From Hyphomicrobiales bacterium (GTDB lineage: Bacteria; Pseudomonadota; Alphaproteobacteria; Rhizobiales; Rhizobiaceae), in assembly GCA_900466875.1 (NCBI GenBank), contig UBNQ01000019.1:62001-126000 (forward strand): DNA of 64,000 bases. Direction: 5' to 3'. Position 1 is the stretch's first letter, and each line of letters opens with the position of its first letter. A program made the position numbers and the translations under genes. Below the pieces are notes generated by a model that was not told where the DNA came from, ran no database searches, and saw nothing but the letters and a program-made list of their open reading frames with translations. Below, one piece after another: positions 8,867 through 17,194 of this stretch.

Positions 8867-9607
8867 CTAGTGTATCGGCGCTGCCAGCCCTGTTTCCGCC
8901 TTGGCCGATCTGGCCGCCGCAAGAGATATGTCGACCGCCGCATCCGCATGCAGCAGGGTCGAATCGAATGTCGGAATGTCGAAATCCTCGGCGCTCACCA
9001 GCAGGCCGATCTCGGTGCAGCCCAGGATGACGCTGTCGGCGCCGGCCGCCTTGCCCTTCTCGACGATATCCAGATAGCGCTGGTGCGAGGCGCTCTTGAC
9101 GACGCCGCAGCACAATTCGGAAAAGATGATGTCGTGCACGTCCTGCCGGTCTTCCGCATCGGGGGTCAGAACCTTCAAGCCGAACTTGTCTTCCACCCGG
9201 CGACGGTAAAAATCCTGCTCCATCGTGTAGCGGGTGGCGAGCAGCAGCGGACGCTTGCATCCGGCAGCTGTCACCGCCTCTCCGGTCACGTCGGCAATAT
9301 GCAGCAGGGGCACGTCGACGGAGCTTTGTACGTCGTCCGCCAGAAGATGCATCGTGTTGGTGCAGATCAGGATCATGTCCGCACCAGCCTGTTCCAGATC
9401 TCTCGCCACCTTGCTCAATTCGCCTGCCGCCTGTTCCCAGGCCCCCAGTTTTTGAAGGGTTACGATATCCTGAAAATTGACAGAACGCATTACCACGTCC
9501 GCAGAATTTAACCCGCCGAGCCGTTCGCGCACCTGCTCGTTGACGCGCCGGTAATAAACCGCCGTGCTTTCCCAGCTCATGCCGCCGATCAGACCAATCC
9601 TTTTCAT
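8867..9607 (-). CDS. aspartate/glutamate racemase family protein
   Basis: 246 residues. N-terminus MKRIGLIGGMSWEST is typical of aspartate racemases, and both catalytic cysteines are present (Cys82 in CTNTMH and Cys197 in GCTEIG), so cofactor-independent two-base racemisation is plausible. Start ATG 9607 is chosen over 9619 because GGTGGA lies 3-8 nt upstream. It is the first gene of the minus-strand operon that runs to 155 and is divergent from an AsnC regulator, so the imported compound may contain or yield an amino acid of the wrong hand. Relatives also include hydantoin and maleate enzymes, so the substrate is open. Confidence 0.85.
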   Translation of the reverse strand: MKRIGLIGGMSWESTAVYYRRVNEQVRERLGGLNSADVVMRSVNFQDIVTLQKLGAWEQAAGELSKVARDLEQAGADMILICTNTMHLLADDVQSSVDVPLLHIADVTGEAVTAAGCKRPLLLATRYTMEQDFYRRRVEDKFGLKVLTPDAEDRQDVHDIIFSELCCGVVKSASHQRYLDIVEKGKAAGADSVILGCTEIGLLVSAEDFDIPTFDSTLLHADAAVDISLAAARSAKAETGLAAPIH

Positions 9608-9942
9608 ATTTCCACCCACGAGGTTGTTGTGTTTGGAAAGAGGGTAGACAAACGGGCATGAAGACGGATTGCTTTTTTTGACAATGATCAGGATATTATT
9701 GCAAGATCATCCTACAGAATCGCTATGTCGCTAGGATGATTTGACAAAAATGATGGATGGTTTAAATTTTGATCATCGCTGCACGGATTTTAGGCGGATG
9801 TACATCCGCCGGGAGGGTGGGTTGCGCGCAAACTATCGCTCCTTTCGGCCCAGTGCGAACAAGCCCCGTCTATTGCTGCGGTGTTTGATGGAAAAAAATC
9901 CCATGAAAATTTGGCAAAGCGCAAATTTGTCCCGGAGCCGTC
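9608..9942. promoter_or_regulatory. 335-bp divergent regulatory region (racemase operon / asnC)
   Basis: No convincing gene. The segment 9660-9770 is AT-rich and must contain the promoters for both divergent operons. It holds two TTGACA boxes on the plus strand (9678-9683 and 9741-9746) in near-repeated settings and a 9-bp inverted repeat (listed separately). The remainder (9780-9930) shows nothing I can interpret. Confidence 0.55.
9706..9740. promoter_or_regulatory. 9-bp inverted repeat, candidate Lrp/AsnC operator
   Basis: ATCATCCTA (9706-9714) and TAGGATGAT (9732-9740) are perfect inverted copies 17 bp apart, directly before a TTGACA box (9741-9746) with TAAATT 16 bp further on (9763-9768). 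The position suits autoregulation by the AsnC protein encoded at 9943, with simultaneous control of the divergent operon. Confidence 0.45.
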
Positions 9943-10404
9943 ATGTTTGACCAGATAGATCGGAAGATCATCGAGATCCTTCAGCAGAACGCCGAAAAGT
10001 CGGTCGTCGAGATCGCCGAGGAAGTCGGCCTGTCGCATACGCCATGCTGGCGTCGGATCAAGCGCATGGAGGATATCGGGCTGATCCGCTCGAAAGTGGC
10101 GTTGATCGACCGGCGCATGGCGAACGTGCCGATGACCATCTTCATCTCGGTAAAGGTGCCGCGCCACACCACCAACTGGCTGGATGATTTTCGCAAGGAG
10201 ATCAAGGAAATCCCTGAAATTCTCGAGGCCTACCGGTTGACCGGCGATGCCGACTATCTTCTGCGCGTCGTGGTGCCGGATATCGATGTCTATGACCAGG
10301 TCTACAAGAACCTGATCAGCCGTCTGGAATTCTCCGACTTAAGCTCTTCCATCGCCATGGAGGAAATGAAGTTTACAACGGCGCTGCCGACCAAATACAT
10401 GTAA
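9943..10404 (+). CDS. Lrp/AsnC family transcriptional regulator
   Basis: 153 residues: N-terminal helix-turn-helix (IDRKIIEILQQNAEKSVVEI then GLSHTPCWRRIKRMEDIGLI, about residues 5-45) and the C-terminal ligand-binding RAM domain (YRLTGDADYLLRVVVPDIDVY), the full standard length. Such proteins respond to amino acids or their derivatives. It is divergent from the racemase/ABC operon and 48 bp upstream of the opine dehydrogenase gene, so it probably controls both. GGAG lies 9 nt upstream of the ATG. Confidence 0.93.
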   Translation: MFDQIDRKIIEILQQNAEKSVVEIAEEVGLSHTPCWRRIKRMEDIGLIRSKVALIDRRMANVPMTIFISVKVPRHTTNWLDDFRKEIKEIPEILEAYRLTGDADYLLRVVVPDIDVYDQVYKNLISRLEFSDLSSSIAMEEMKFTTALPTKYM

Positions 10405-10452
10405 CGCCCACCCCCTACGTTTAAAAATCGTCTCAATCATCAAGGAGAAATC

Positions 10453-11526
10453 ATGCGCGTCAGTATCCTCGGAGCCGGATCCATTGCATTCGGAATGGCC
10501 GCCTATCTGGCAAAGGAAGGCCATGACCCCATGCTGTGGTCACCGTCCGGAAAGAGCACCAAGGCGCTTGCCGACGGCGCTGACCTGACTGCGAATGGCG
10601 CCTTCGAATTCTCCGGCCGGGTGCGTATCGCCAAGGACTGCGAAGAAGCGGTGACCTCCGCCGATGTCATCGTTGTCGCCTTGCCGGGTTACGGCCACAA
10701 GGCCGCCTTCGATGCTGCAATCCCGTATCTGAAGCCGGGCCAGCCGGTGATCATCTCGTCGCATTGCTCTTTTGGCGCGCTCTACCTGTCGAAAGGTCTG
10801 GCCGCGCGCGGCGTGAAGTTGCCGATCGGCGTCTGGGGCACGACACTGCTCACCGGCCGGGTGCAGCCGGATCTGACCACTGTGAAGGTCAATACCGTTC
10901 GCCAGAAGGTGGATATCGCAACCTTGCCGAAATCGGAGATCGATGCCGGCCACGCGCTTTGCACCGAGCTTTTCGGCGACCGCTTCGTCAAGCGCGACGG
11001 CGTGATGGCGATTTCACTCAGCAATCTCAACCCGCAGAACCATCTCGGCATTGCGCTTCTCAACCTCACCCGCATGGAAAAGGGCGAGACTTGGGGGCAG
11101 GGCGACAATATTACCCCAACCGTTGGCCGGGTGATCGAAACGCTCGACGAGGAGCGCCTTGCGATCGCCTCGACGCTCGGCCTTCCGGTTCGCACCGTGC
11201 GCGAACATTTCTCGCTGTCTTTCCATGTGCCGATGGGGACGGTATCGGAGATGAACCAGCAGATGCATGCGGAAGGCCGCGGCGGTTTCGGTCCGACGAC
11301 AGTCGACAGCCGTTACATCTATGAGGATGTTCCCTTCGGCCTCGTGCCGACCTCGCTGCTCGGCCGTTTGGCCGGCAAGCCGACGATGCTGCACGATGCC
11401 GGCATTGCCATGATGTCTGCGGCGACGGGTCATGACCTGCCGGGGCAGAACGACCTCCTGCCGGCGCTCGGCATCGACGGGTTGACGATCGATCAGGTCG
11501 CAAAACTCTGCGACGAGGGGTACTGA
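10453..11526 (+). CDS. NAD(P)-dependent opine dehydrogenase family protein
   Basis: 357 residues. Rossmann motif GAGSIAFGMAAYLAKEGH at residues 7-24 and the C-terminal opine dehydrogenase domain (NLNPQNHL and the conserved HEAR-like/His-Asp region) match the octopine/nopaline dehydrogenase family, which joins or splits secondary amines between an amino acid and a keto acid. AAGGAGAA precedes the ATG. It is co-directional with asnC. With the divergent racemase and importer, an imported opine-like secondary amine is a reasonable guess, but the family also has metallophore-synthesis and ketopantoate-reductase-like members. Confidence 0.82.
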   Translation: MRVSILGAGSIAFGMAAYLAKEGHDPMLWSPSGKSTKALADGADLTANGAFEFSGRVRIAKDCEEAVTSADVIVVALPGYGHKAAFDAAIPYLKPGQPVIISSHCSFGALYLSKGLAARGVKLPIGVWGTTLLTGRVQPDLTTVKVNTVRQKVDIATLPKSEIDAGHALCTELFGDRFVKRDGVMAISLSNLNPQNHLGIALLNLTRMEKGETWGQGDNITPTVGRVIETLDEERLAIASTLGLPVRTVREHFSLSFHVPMGTVSEMNQQMHAEGRGGFGPTTVDSRYIYEDVPFGLVPTSLLGRLAGKPTMLHDAGIAMMSAATGHDLPGQNDLLPALGIDGLTIDQVAKLCDEGY

Positions 11527-11542
11527 ACAGCCTGCCGCATCA

Positions 11543-11566
11543 GCCGGACCGACATGTCGGTCCGGC
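11543..11566. terminator. bidirectional terminator-type palindrome
   Basis: A perfect 24-nt palindrome (half-site GCCGGACCGACA) fills the 47-bp gap between the convergent opine dehydrogenase and GntR genes. The position favours termination from both sides, though no clear U-run follows. Confidence 0.6.
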
Positions 11567-11573
11567 ATCATCG

Positions 11574-12338
11574 TTACTGAACTTCGTTGACATACCTGTG
11601 GTTGGCGGTCGTGGCCCGGTGGGCGGAAATCAGCACGGGTACCGCCATCTGGTCATAGGCGACTTCGTCGATCGTCAGAACTGCCGCTGGCAGTTTCAGG
11701 TCAAGCCAGCGGGCATCTTCCCCGTTGGCAAGATCTGCACCGATCTTCTCGCGCACTGCCGAGATGCGGATGCCATGATGCTCCAGAAGGTGAAGGTAGA
11801 AGAGCGGGGGAATATCTTCCTTTTGCTGCGGAAAATTCGGCACTCTTTCGCGCGAGAGGGTCAGGGTCTCGTGCATGATGGGGCGATCATCGATGCTCCG
11901 GTAGCGATGGAACCGGACGACGGGCGCGCCTTTTTCGATCTGCAGCTTTTCGGCGTCATCGGTCGAGGCTGTCGCATGGTCCAGCGATGTCACCGTCGTC
12001 ACCGACTTGCTGAGCGACCCGTCGAGTCCATGCAGGCGAAAATACTGGAAGAACAGGCGCAGGCTGTGCTGCGGTTTGCGGCCGGTGACGACCGTACCGG
12101 TCTTGCGGCGGCGGCTGAGAATCCCGTCATTGGTGAGATCCATCAGGGCCCGGCGAATGGTGCCGACGGCTACACCATAAGTTTGGGACAATGCCACTTC
12201 GCTAGGCAGAACGGAGCCGGGCTCCAGCTTGCCTAACATGATGGCTTCGGTGATCTGCCGCTTTACCACTTCATAGAGCGGCAAAGACAGCTCTCCGAGC
12301 TTCTGTGCTTCTGATGAAATATTGGGCAGTTCTGGCAA
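11574..12338 (-). CDS. GntR family regulator with UTRA domain (HutC/FarR subfamily)
   Basis: 254 residues: winged helix-turn-helix at about 20-90 (LPSEVALSQTYGVAVGTIRRAL, then LSRRRKTGTVV) and a UTRA effector domain at about 110-245 (VVRFHRYRSIDDRPIMHETLTL). UTRA regulators are usually repressors released by a small metabolite. It is divergent from the M20/dipeptide-importer operon starting at 12452, with a short palindrome (12390-12399) between, so it most likely represses that operon. Confidence 0.9.
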   Translation of the reverse strand: MPELPNISSEAQKLGELSLPLYEVVKRQITEAIMLGKLEPGSVLPSEVALSQTYGVAVGTIRRALMDLTNDGILSRRRKTGTVVTGRKPQHSLRLFFQYFRLHGLDGSLSKSVTTVTSLDHATASTDDAEKLQIEKGAPVVRFHRYRSIDDRPIMHETLTLSRERVPNFPQQKEDIPPLFYLHLLEHHGIRISAVREKIGADLANGEDARWLDLKLPAAVLTIDEVAYDQMAVPVLISAHRATTANHRYVNEVQ

Positions 12339-12389
12339 TTATTTGCCTCTTCTTTAGAGTTGACTCATGAGAGCGATCTACGCAGTATT

Positions 12390-12399
12390 ACTATATAGT
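12390..12399. promoter_or_regulatory. candidate GntR/UTRA operator
   Basis: ACTATATAGT, a perfect 10-bp palindrome in an AT-rich pocket between the divergent GntR gene and the M20 gene. UTRA-type regulators commonly bind short T/A palindromes of this form. No binding data are implied. Confidence 0.45.
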
Positions 12400-12451
12400 T
12401 TATATTAAAGCGCAAGCTGAGGAGGCTGGCGCCAGGTATTGAGGATACCGC

Positions 12452-13765
12452 ATGACGGAAGACCAATCCGCTTCGCAACAGCATATCCTGACTTCTGCCA
12501 TGACAGCGATTGAGCGTGATGTCGAGATTGCGGTCGATGATTTGGCGCGAATGATTGCGGTCGACACCTCCTTCCCACCCGGCGAAGGTTATGGTGAATT
12601 CGCCGATCTGATGATGGAAATTCTTGGCCCCCTCGGTTTCGACTTTGATCGTGTGACGGTGCCGCGCGAACTCTGGTACGTGCCCGGCGGCCCGGCTTCC
12701 GGCGAGCGGACTAATCTCGTGGCGACCCGTGACAGCGGAAGACCGGTCTGCGGTCTCTATTATCACGTCGATACGGTGCCGGTCGCTCCAGGCTGGACGC
12801 GAAGCCCTCTCGCGCTGACGATCGAAGGTGACAATCTCTACGGTCTCGGCGCCGCCGACATGAAAGGCACGATCGCGGCGACGCTGCTGGCGCTTCGCGC
12901 GGCAAACGAATGCGGTGTGACGCTTGCCTATGATCCGATGCTGCTTCTGTGCACCGACGAAGAGGGCGGGCTTTATCCCGGCATCCGTTATCTTGCCGAA
13001 CAGGACATGCTGAAGGGCCATATCCTCAACTTCAACGGTTCGGCCGCGCCGCGCGTCTGGGCCGGTTGTTTCGGCATCTTCAATCTGCAGGTGACGATCA
13101 CCGGCCATGCGGTGCATGCCGGCGAAGGTAACCGTACCGGTGCAGGCGTCAATGCCATCGAAGGTGCGTTGCCGGTGCTGAATGCGCTGGCCGTGTTGAA
13201 GCCGGAAGTCGCGAAAAGGCAATCCAGGCTTGCGCCGCCACCGCATGCCACCGGGCCGCTTCGGCCGTCGCTGACGATTGCCGCCATCAATGGCGGCACG
13301 GCGGGTGGACAGGTACCGGCGGAGATCAAAATTCTTGTTTCGCGCCGTTATGCGCCGGAAGAAAGCTATGAAGAGGCGCGGGCCGAGATCGAGACTGCGA
13401 TCCGCACCTGCCTGGATGGAACCGATCTCAAGCTTGCCGTCGATCTCGTCGGGCACCTGATCCCGACCGACGATCCGGACGGGCCGCACTGGCCGCGCTG
13501 GCAGAAGGCGTTGTCGGAAGGTTTCGGCTACAAGCCGGAGGACTTTGCCAAATGGGGGGCCGCGAGCTGCTCCGACTTCGGTTACGTGCAGAAGGCCGGT
13601 TTCGGCCCTGAAGCGCTGCTCGGCGGCCTCGGCCGGCCGGAAAGCTGCATTCACAGCCCGGAAGAACATACGACGCGGCAGGACATCATCGCGCTCGCAA
13701 AAAGCATTCTCGCCTATCTCGCGGCGGATTTCGCCGCAGACGCCATACCGGAAAACCGCAGCTGA
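12452..13765 (+). CDS. M20 family metallo-hydrolase (ArgE/DapE-like deacylase or peptidase)
   Basis: 437 residues with the M20 layout: metal His and Asp in YYHVDT (about 110), bridging Asp in GAADMKG, general base and metal Glu in TDEEGG, a dimerisation domain starting at ITGHAVHAGEG, and the final metal His in CIHSPEEHT. The third-site acidic residue, usually Glu in an EPT motif, is not obvious here (FNGSAAPRVW). Relatives cleave N-acyl amino acids or dipeptides. It starts the operon for the dipeptide-type importer; GAGGA lies 10 nt before ATG 12452. It is probably cytoplasmic and acts on the imported substrate. Confidence 0.85.
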   Translation: MTEDQSASQQHILTSAMTAIERDVEIAVDDLARMIAVDTSFPPGEGYGEFADLMMEILGPLGFDFDRVTVPRELWYVPGGPASGERTNLVATRDSGRPVCGLYYHVDTVPVAPGWTRSPLALTIEGDNLYGLGAADMKGTIAATLLALRAANECGVTLAYDPMLLLCTDEEGGLYPGIRYLAEQDMLKGHILNFNGSAAPRVWAGCFGIFNLQVTITGHAVHAGEGNRTGAGVNAIEGALPVLNALAVLKPEVAKRQSRLAPPPHATGPLRPSLTIAAINGGTAGGQVPAEIKILVSRRYAPEESYEEARAEIETAIRTCLDGTDLKLAVDLVGHLIPTDDPDGPHWPRWQKALSEGFGYKPEDFAKWGAASCSDFGYVQKAGFGPEALLGGLGRPESCIHSPEEHTTRQDIIALAKSILAYLAADFAADAIPENRS

Positions 13766-13800
13766 AATGCCAGTCAAAAACCAATCAAAGGGAACATAAA

Positions 13801-15351
13801 ATGCTGGAAATGAAACGTCGCTTCTTCCTCGCCGGCACCGCAGCCATCCTCGCCGCACCGTCGATGAGTTTTGCCCAGGCCGCAACGCCTGCCCGTGGCG
13901 GCACGCTGAAGATCTCCGTCGACCAGGCGGCAAGCGTCATCCATCCGCTGCTGACCCGCGTGAACCCGGAATATCTCGTCACCGAACTGCTCTATAGCAA
14001 CCTGACGCGCCTGCGGGTCGACATGTCGATCGAGCCGGATCTGGCCGAAAGCTGGAGCGCCAATGACGCGCTGACCGAATGGACGTTCACGCTGCGCACC
14101 GGCGTCACCTTCCACGATGGGTCGGCCTTCACCGCCAAGGACGTCGTCGCCACATTGAAGACGATCCTCGATCCGGCGACGGCTTCGCCCGGCCGCAACA
14201 ATATCGGCCCGATTTCCGATATCGCCGCCGTTGACGACGCCACCGTTCTGATCAAGCTTTCCGGCTCCTTTGCCGACCTTCCGGCCGCACTCGCCTATCC
14301 GAACGCCCGCATCATCCCGGCTGCCATCGCCGCCGGCGACCTGAAGAGCCTTTCGACAAAGGCTGTCGGCACCGGCCCGTTCAAGCTCGTCTCCTACGAG
14401 CCGGACCGCCTGATCGTCGTCGAGCGCAACGAGAAGTATTACGACCCGGCGCGTCCTTATCTCGACCGCGTCGAAGTGCAGGTCTTCCCGGATATTTCCG
14501 CTGAAGGTTCGGCTCTGATTTCCGGCAATATCGATATCATCTCGACCATCCAGCCGACCGAATTCCTGCGCATCGACGGCACGGACGGGATCGACACGCT
14601 GCGTACGCCGTCGGGCCAGTTCTGCAACATCAACTTTGGTTGCGACACGGCTCCCTTCAACGATCCGCGCGTCCGCCGCGCCATCGCATTGACGGTAGAT
14701 CGCGAAGCCATGGTCGGTTTCGTCACCGAAGGGTTCGGCACGATCGGCAACGACACGCCGCTCAACCCGTCCTACCAGTTCTTCCAACAGGTCAAGCAGC
14801 GCGAAGCCAATATCGAGGAAGCCAAGAAGCTTCTGGCAGAAGCCGGTTTCCCGAACGGTCTCGAAGCGACGCTGATCGCATCCGACCGTCCGGCGGTTCG
14901 CACGCAGCTTGCCGTCGCACTGCGCGAAATGGCCAAGGAAGCGGGCATCACCATCAACGTCCAGACCATGCCGCATGCGACCTATCTGGAACAGGTGTGG
15001 AAGAAGGGTTCGTTCTATGTCGGCTTCTACAACATGCAGCCGACGCCGGACGGTATCTTCAAGCTGCTCTATACGTCCGATGCAGCCTGGAACGAGACGC
15101 GCTGGAACAACAAGGCGTTCGATGCCCTGGTCAACGAAGCCCGCGGCACGACCGACGAAGCCAAGCGCACCGAGCTTTACACCAAGGCGCAGGACATCAT
15201 GAACGAGGAGGTTCCCTCGATCATCCCGTCCTTCTTCGACGTTCTGGCCGCCAAGCGCAGCTGGGTGGAAGGGTTCGAAGCGCATCCGCGTGCTTCCGTC
15301 TACCGTCTCGACTACGCTTCGCTGTCCGACAAGGCACCGAAGCGCGGCTGA
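13801..15351 (+). CDS. dipeptide/oligopeptide-type ABC binding protein (SBP family 5)
   Basis: 516 residues. The Tat-like signal MKRRFFLAGTAAILAAP (KRRFFLAG) ends near SFAQA. The mature protein has the family-5 pattern: LAESWSAN, WTFTLRTGVTFHDGSAFTAKDV near 95-115, and a long C-terminal lobe. Family 5 proteins bind peptides, opines, sugars or other solutes. It lies 35 bp after the M20 gene and is followed by a hairpin before the permease genes. Confidence 0.9.
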   Translation: MLEMKRRFFLAGTAAILAAPSMSFAQAATPARGGTLKISVDQAASVIHPLLTRVNPEYLVTELLYSNLTRLRVDMSIEPDLAESWSANDALTEWTFTLRTGVTFHDGSAFTAKDVVATLKTILDPATASPGRNNIGPISDIAAVDDATVLIKLSGSFADLPAALAYPNARIIPAAIAAGDLKSLSTKAVGTGPFKLVSYEPDRLIVVERNEKYYDPARPYLDRVEVQVFPDISAEGSALISGNIDIISTIQPTEFLRIDGTDGIDTLRTPSGQFCNINFGCDTAPFNDPRVRRAIALTVDREAMVGFVTEGFGTIGNDTPLNPSYQFFQQVKQREANIEEAKKLLAEAGFPNGLEATLIASDRPAVRTQLAVALREMAKEAGITINVQTMPHATYLEQVWKKGSFYVGFYNMQPTPDGIFKLLYTSDAAWNETRWNNKAFDALVNEARGTTDEAKRTELYTKAQDIMNEEVPSIIPSFFDVLAAKRSWVEGFEAHPRASVYRLDYASLSDKAPKRG

Positions 15352-15371
15352 TCCATCCGACCGCCAATATC

Positions 15372-15396
15372 GCCGGGCGCCTTGATGGCGTCCGGC
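15372..15396 (+). terminator. intercistronic hairpin after the binding-protein gene
   Basis: GCCGGGCGCC (15372-15381) pairs with GGCGTCCGGC (15387-15396), a 10-bp stem with one G-U pair and a 5-nt loop. No U-run. It sits between the binding-protein stop and the permease start. Confidence 0.5.
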
Positions 15397-15419
15397 CCTC
15401 TTGACCAAGGAACACGCCC

Positions 15420-16367
15420 CTGTCTCCGACCTATATAGCCAAGCGGCTGGTGATGATCGTCTACACGCTTTTTGTCGTGTCGCTGATCGTCTTCGCCATC
15501 ACCCAGATCCTGCCTGCGGATGCCGCAGTCATGATGCTGGGTGAGAACGCCACCCCGGAAGCGCTCGATGCGTTGCGCCAGACCATGGGCCTGGATGCGC
15601 CGATCTGGCAGCAATATGCGACCTGGCTCTGGCATGTCGTGCAGGGGGATCTCGGCACCTCGCTGCGTACCGGCCAGCCGGTTGGCCCCGCCATGTTCGA
15701 AGCGCTCGGCCGCTCGCTTCTTCTGGCGCTCTTGTCGATCGGCTTGATGCTGGTGCTTGCCATTCCGCTCGGCATCATCGCCGCCATAAGACGCGGCAAG
15801 ATTGCCGACATGGTGGTGAGCCTGATCTCCTATGCCGGTGTGGCGCTGCCCGAATTCGTCACGGCGACGATTGCCGTTCTGGTCTTTGCCGACTGGATGA
15901 AATGGCTGCCGCCCACCGGTTACGTGCCGCTGACGGAGGATTTCTTCGGCGGTATCGCGCATCTGGTGCTTCCCGTCTGCGTCATCTCGATCATCCTGAT
16001 CGCTCACGTTTCCCGCATGGTGCGTTCAGAGCTCGTCGATGTGCTGCATACGGATTATATCCGCGCCGCAAGGCTGAAGGGCTTGTCCCGTGGGCATGTC
16101 CTGCGCCGCCACGCATTGCGCAATGCGCTTCTGCCGACCATCACCATCGTTGCTCTGGACGTCGGTTATCTTCTCGGCGGCGTCATCGTGGTCGAAGAAA
16201 TCTTTGCCATTCCCGGCATCGGCCGCCAGCTGATCGTCGCCATCCAGGCGCGCGACCTGCCTGCCATCCAGGCCGGCGTGCTGATCATGGCCGCCACCTA
16301 TTCGATCGTCAATTTTATCGCCGACATCCTCTATGCCTGGCTCGACAAGAGGATCCAGTATGACTGA
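15420..16367 (+). CDS. ABC importer permease, DppB-like (probable CTG start)
   Basis: 315 residues if translation begins at CTG 15420. An in-frame TGA lies at 15402-15404, and AAGGA (15407-15411) is correctly spaced for that CTG. The next in-frame alternative, GTG 15450, has no ribosome site and would remove the conserved TYIAKRL stretch before the first membrane helix. Six transmembrane helices and the EAA loop (DYIRAARLKGLSRGHVLRRH) are present. It pairs with the DppC-like permease whose ATG 16360 overlaps its end by 8 bp. Function firm, start moderately sure. Confidence 0.88.
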   Translation: MSPTYIAKRLVMIVYTLFVVSLIVFAITQILPADAAVMMLGENATPEALDALRQTMGLDAPIWQQYATWLWHVVQGDLGTSLRTGQPVGPAMFEALGRSLLLALLSIGLMLVLAIPLGIIAAIRRGKIADMVVSLISYAGVALPEFVTATIAVLVFADWMKWLPPTGYVPLTEDFFGGIAHLVLPVCVISIILIAHVSRMVRSELVDVLHTDYIRAARLKGLSRGHVLRRHALRNALLPTITIVALDVGYLLGGVIVVEEIFAIPGIGRQLIVAIQARDLPAIQAGVLIMAATYSIVNFIADILYAWLDKRIQYD

Positions 16368-17184
16368 GTTCTTGAAACGTCTTTTGAAGACGCCGCAGGG
16401 CGCCATCGGCACTTTTCTCGTGGTGCTGGTCCTTGCAATCGTGGTGTTCGGCCCAATGATTGCGCCTTACGATCCCGAAAAGCTGTCGCCGCTTGCCCGC
16501 TACAAGGGACCAAGTGCCGCCTACTGGCTCGGCACCGACCAGTATGGCCGTGACATCTTCAGCCGCCTTCTGATCGGCGCGCGTGCGACCGTCGTCATGG
16601 CGGTGTTCGCAACGATTGCCGGCACGCTGATCGGCGCTCTGATCGGCACCGCATCCGCTTTCCTCGGCGGCCGCGCCGATGAGCTGATCATGCGCACCAT
16701 CGATGCCGTGATGTCGATCCCGAGCCTGTTGTTTGCGCTTCTCGTGGTCAATCTTCTCGGCTCCAGCACGATCAACGCATTGGTTGCCGTCGCCATCGCA
16801 TTCGCGCCTGGCATGGCCCGCATCACCCGAAGCGTGGCGCTGTCGGTGCGCAAGCAGGACTATGTGAATGCGGCGATCGCCCGTGGCGAAAGCTCGGCTT
16901 ACATCATCCGCCGCGAAATGCTGCCGAACGTGATCGCGCCGATCATCGTCGAGATGACCATTCGTGTCTCGTTTGCCGTGATGTTGTTTGCAACGCTTTC
17001 CTTCCTCGGCCTCGGCGCGCAGCCGCCGGCGGCCGAATGGGGGCTGATGGTCTCGGAAGCGCGCCGCTACATGCATATGTCGGCCGGCATCCTGATCTGG
17101 CCGAGCGTGGCGATTGCCATCGTCGCCGTCGGCTTCAACCTTCTGGGCGACGGTCTTCGCGATGCCCTCAATCCGCGGACCTGA
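16360..17184 (+). CDS. ABC importer permease, DppC-like
   Basis: 274 residues with the DppC pattern: an N-terminal helix, a periplasmic segment ending GTDQYGRDIFSRLLIGAR, five more helices, and an EAA loop (VNAAIARGESSAYIIRREML). ATG 16360 overlaps the end of the DppB-like gene by 8 bp, indicating coupled translation; an upstream in-frame ATG at 16333 lies inside that gene and adds only non-conserved residues. Confidence 0.9.
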   Translation: MTEFLKRLLKTPQGAIGTFLVVLVLAIVVFGPMIAPYDPEKLSPLARYKGPSAAYWLGTDQYGRDIFSRLLIGARATVVMAVFATIAGTLIGALIGTASAFLGGRADELIMRTIDAVMSIPSLLFALLVVNLLGSSTINALVAVAIAFAPGMARITRSVALSVRKQDYVNAAIARGESSAYIIRREMLPNVIAPIIVEMTIRVSFAVMLFATLSFLGLGAQPPAAEWGLMVSEARRYMHMSAGILIWPSVAIAIVAVGFNLLGDGLRDALNPRT

Positions 17185-17194
17185 GGTGACACCC

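Noticed and set aside
9741..9950. 69-codon plus-strand frame upstream of asnC
   Set aside because: It starts within the promoter area, lacks a ribosome site and overlaps the asnC start.
12365..13933. 522-codon minus-strand open frame
   Set aside because: Antisense to the M20 gene and crossing into the next gene; no family features.
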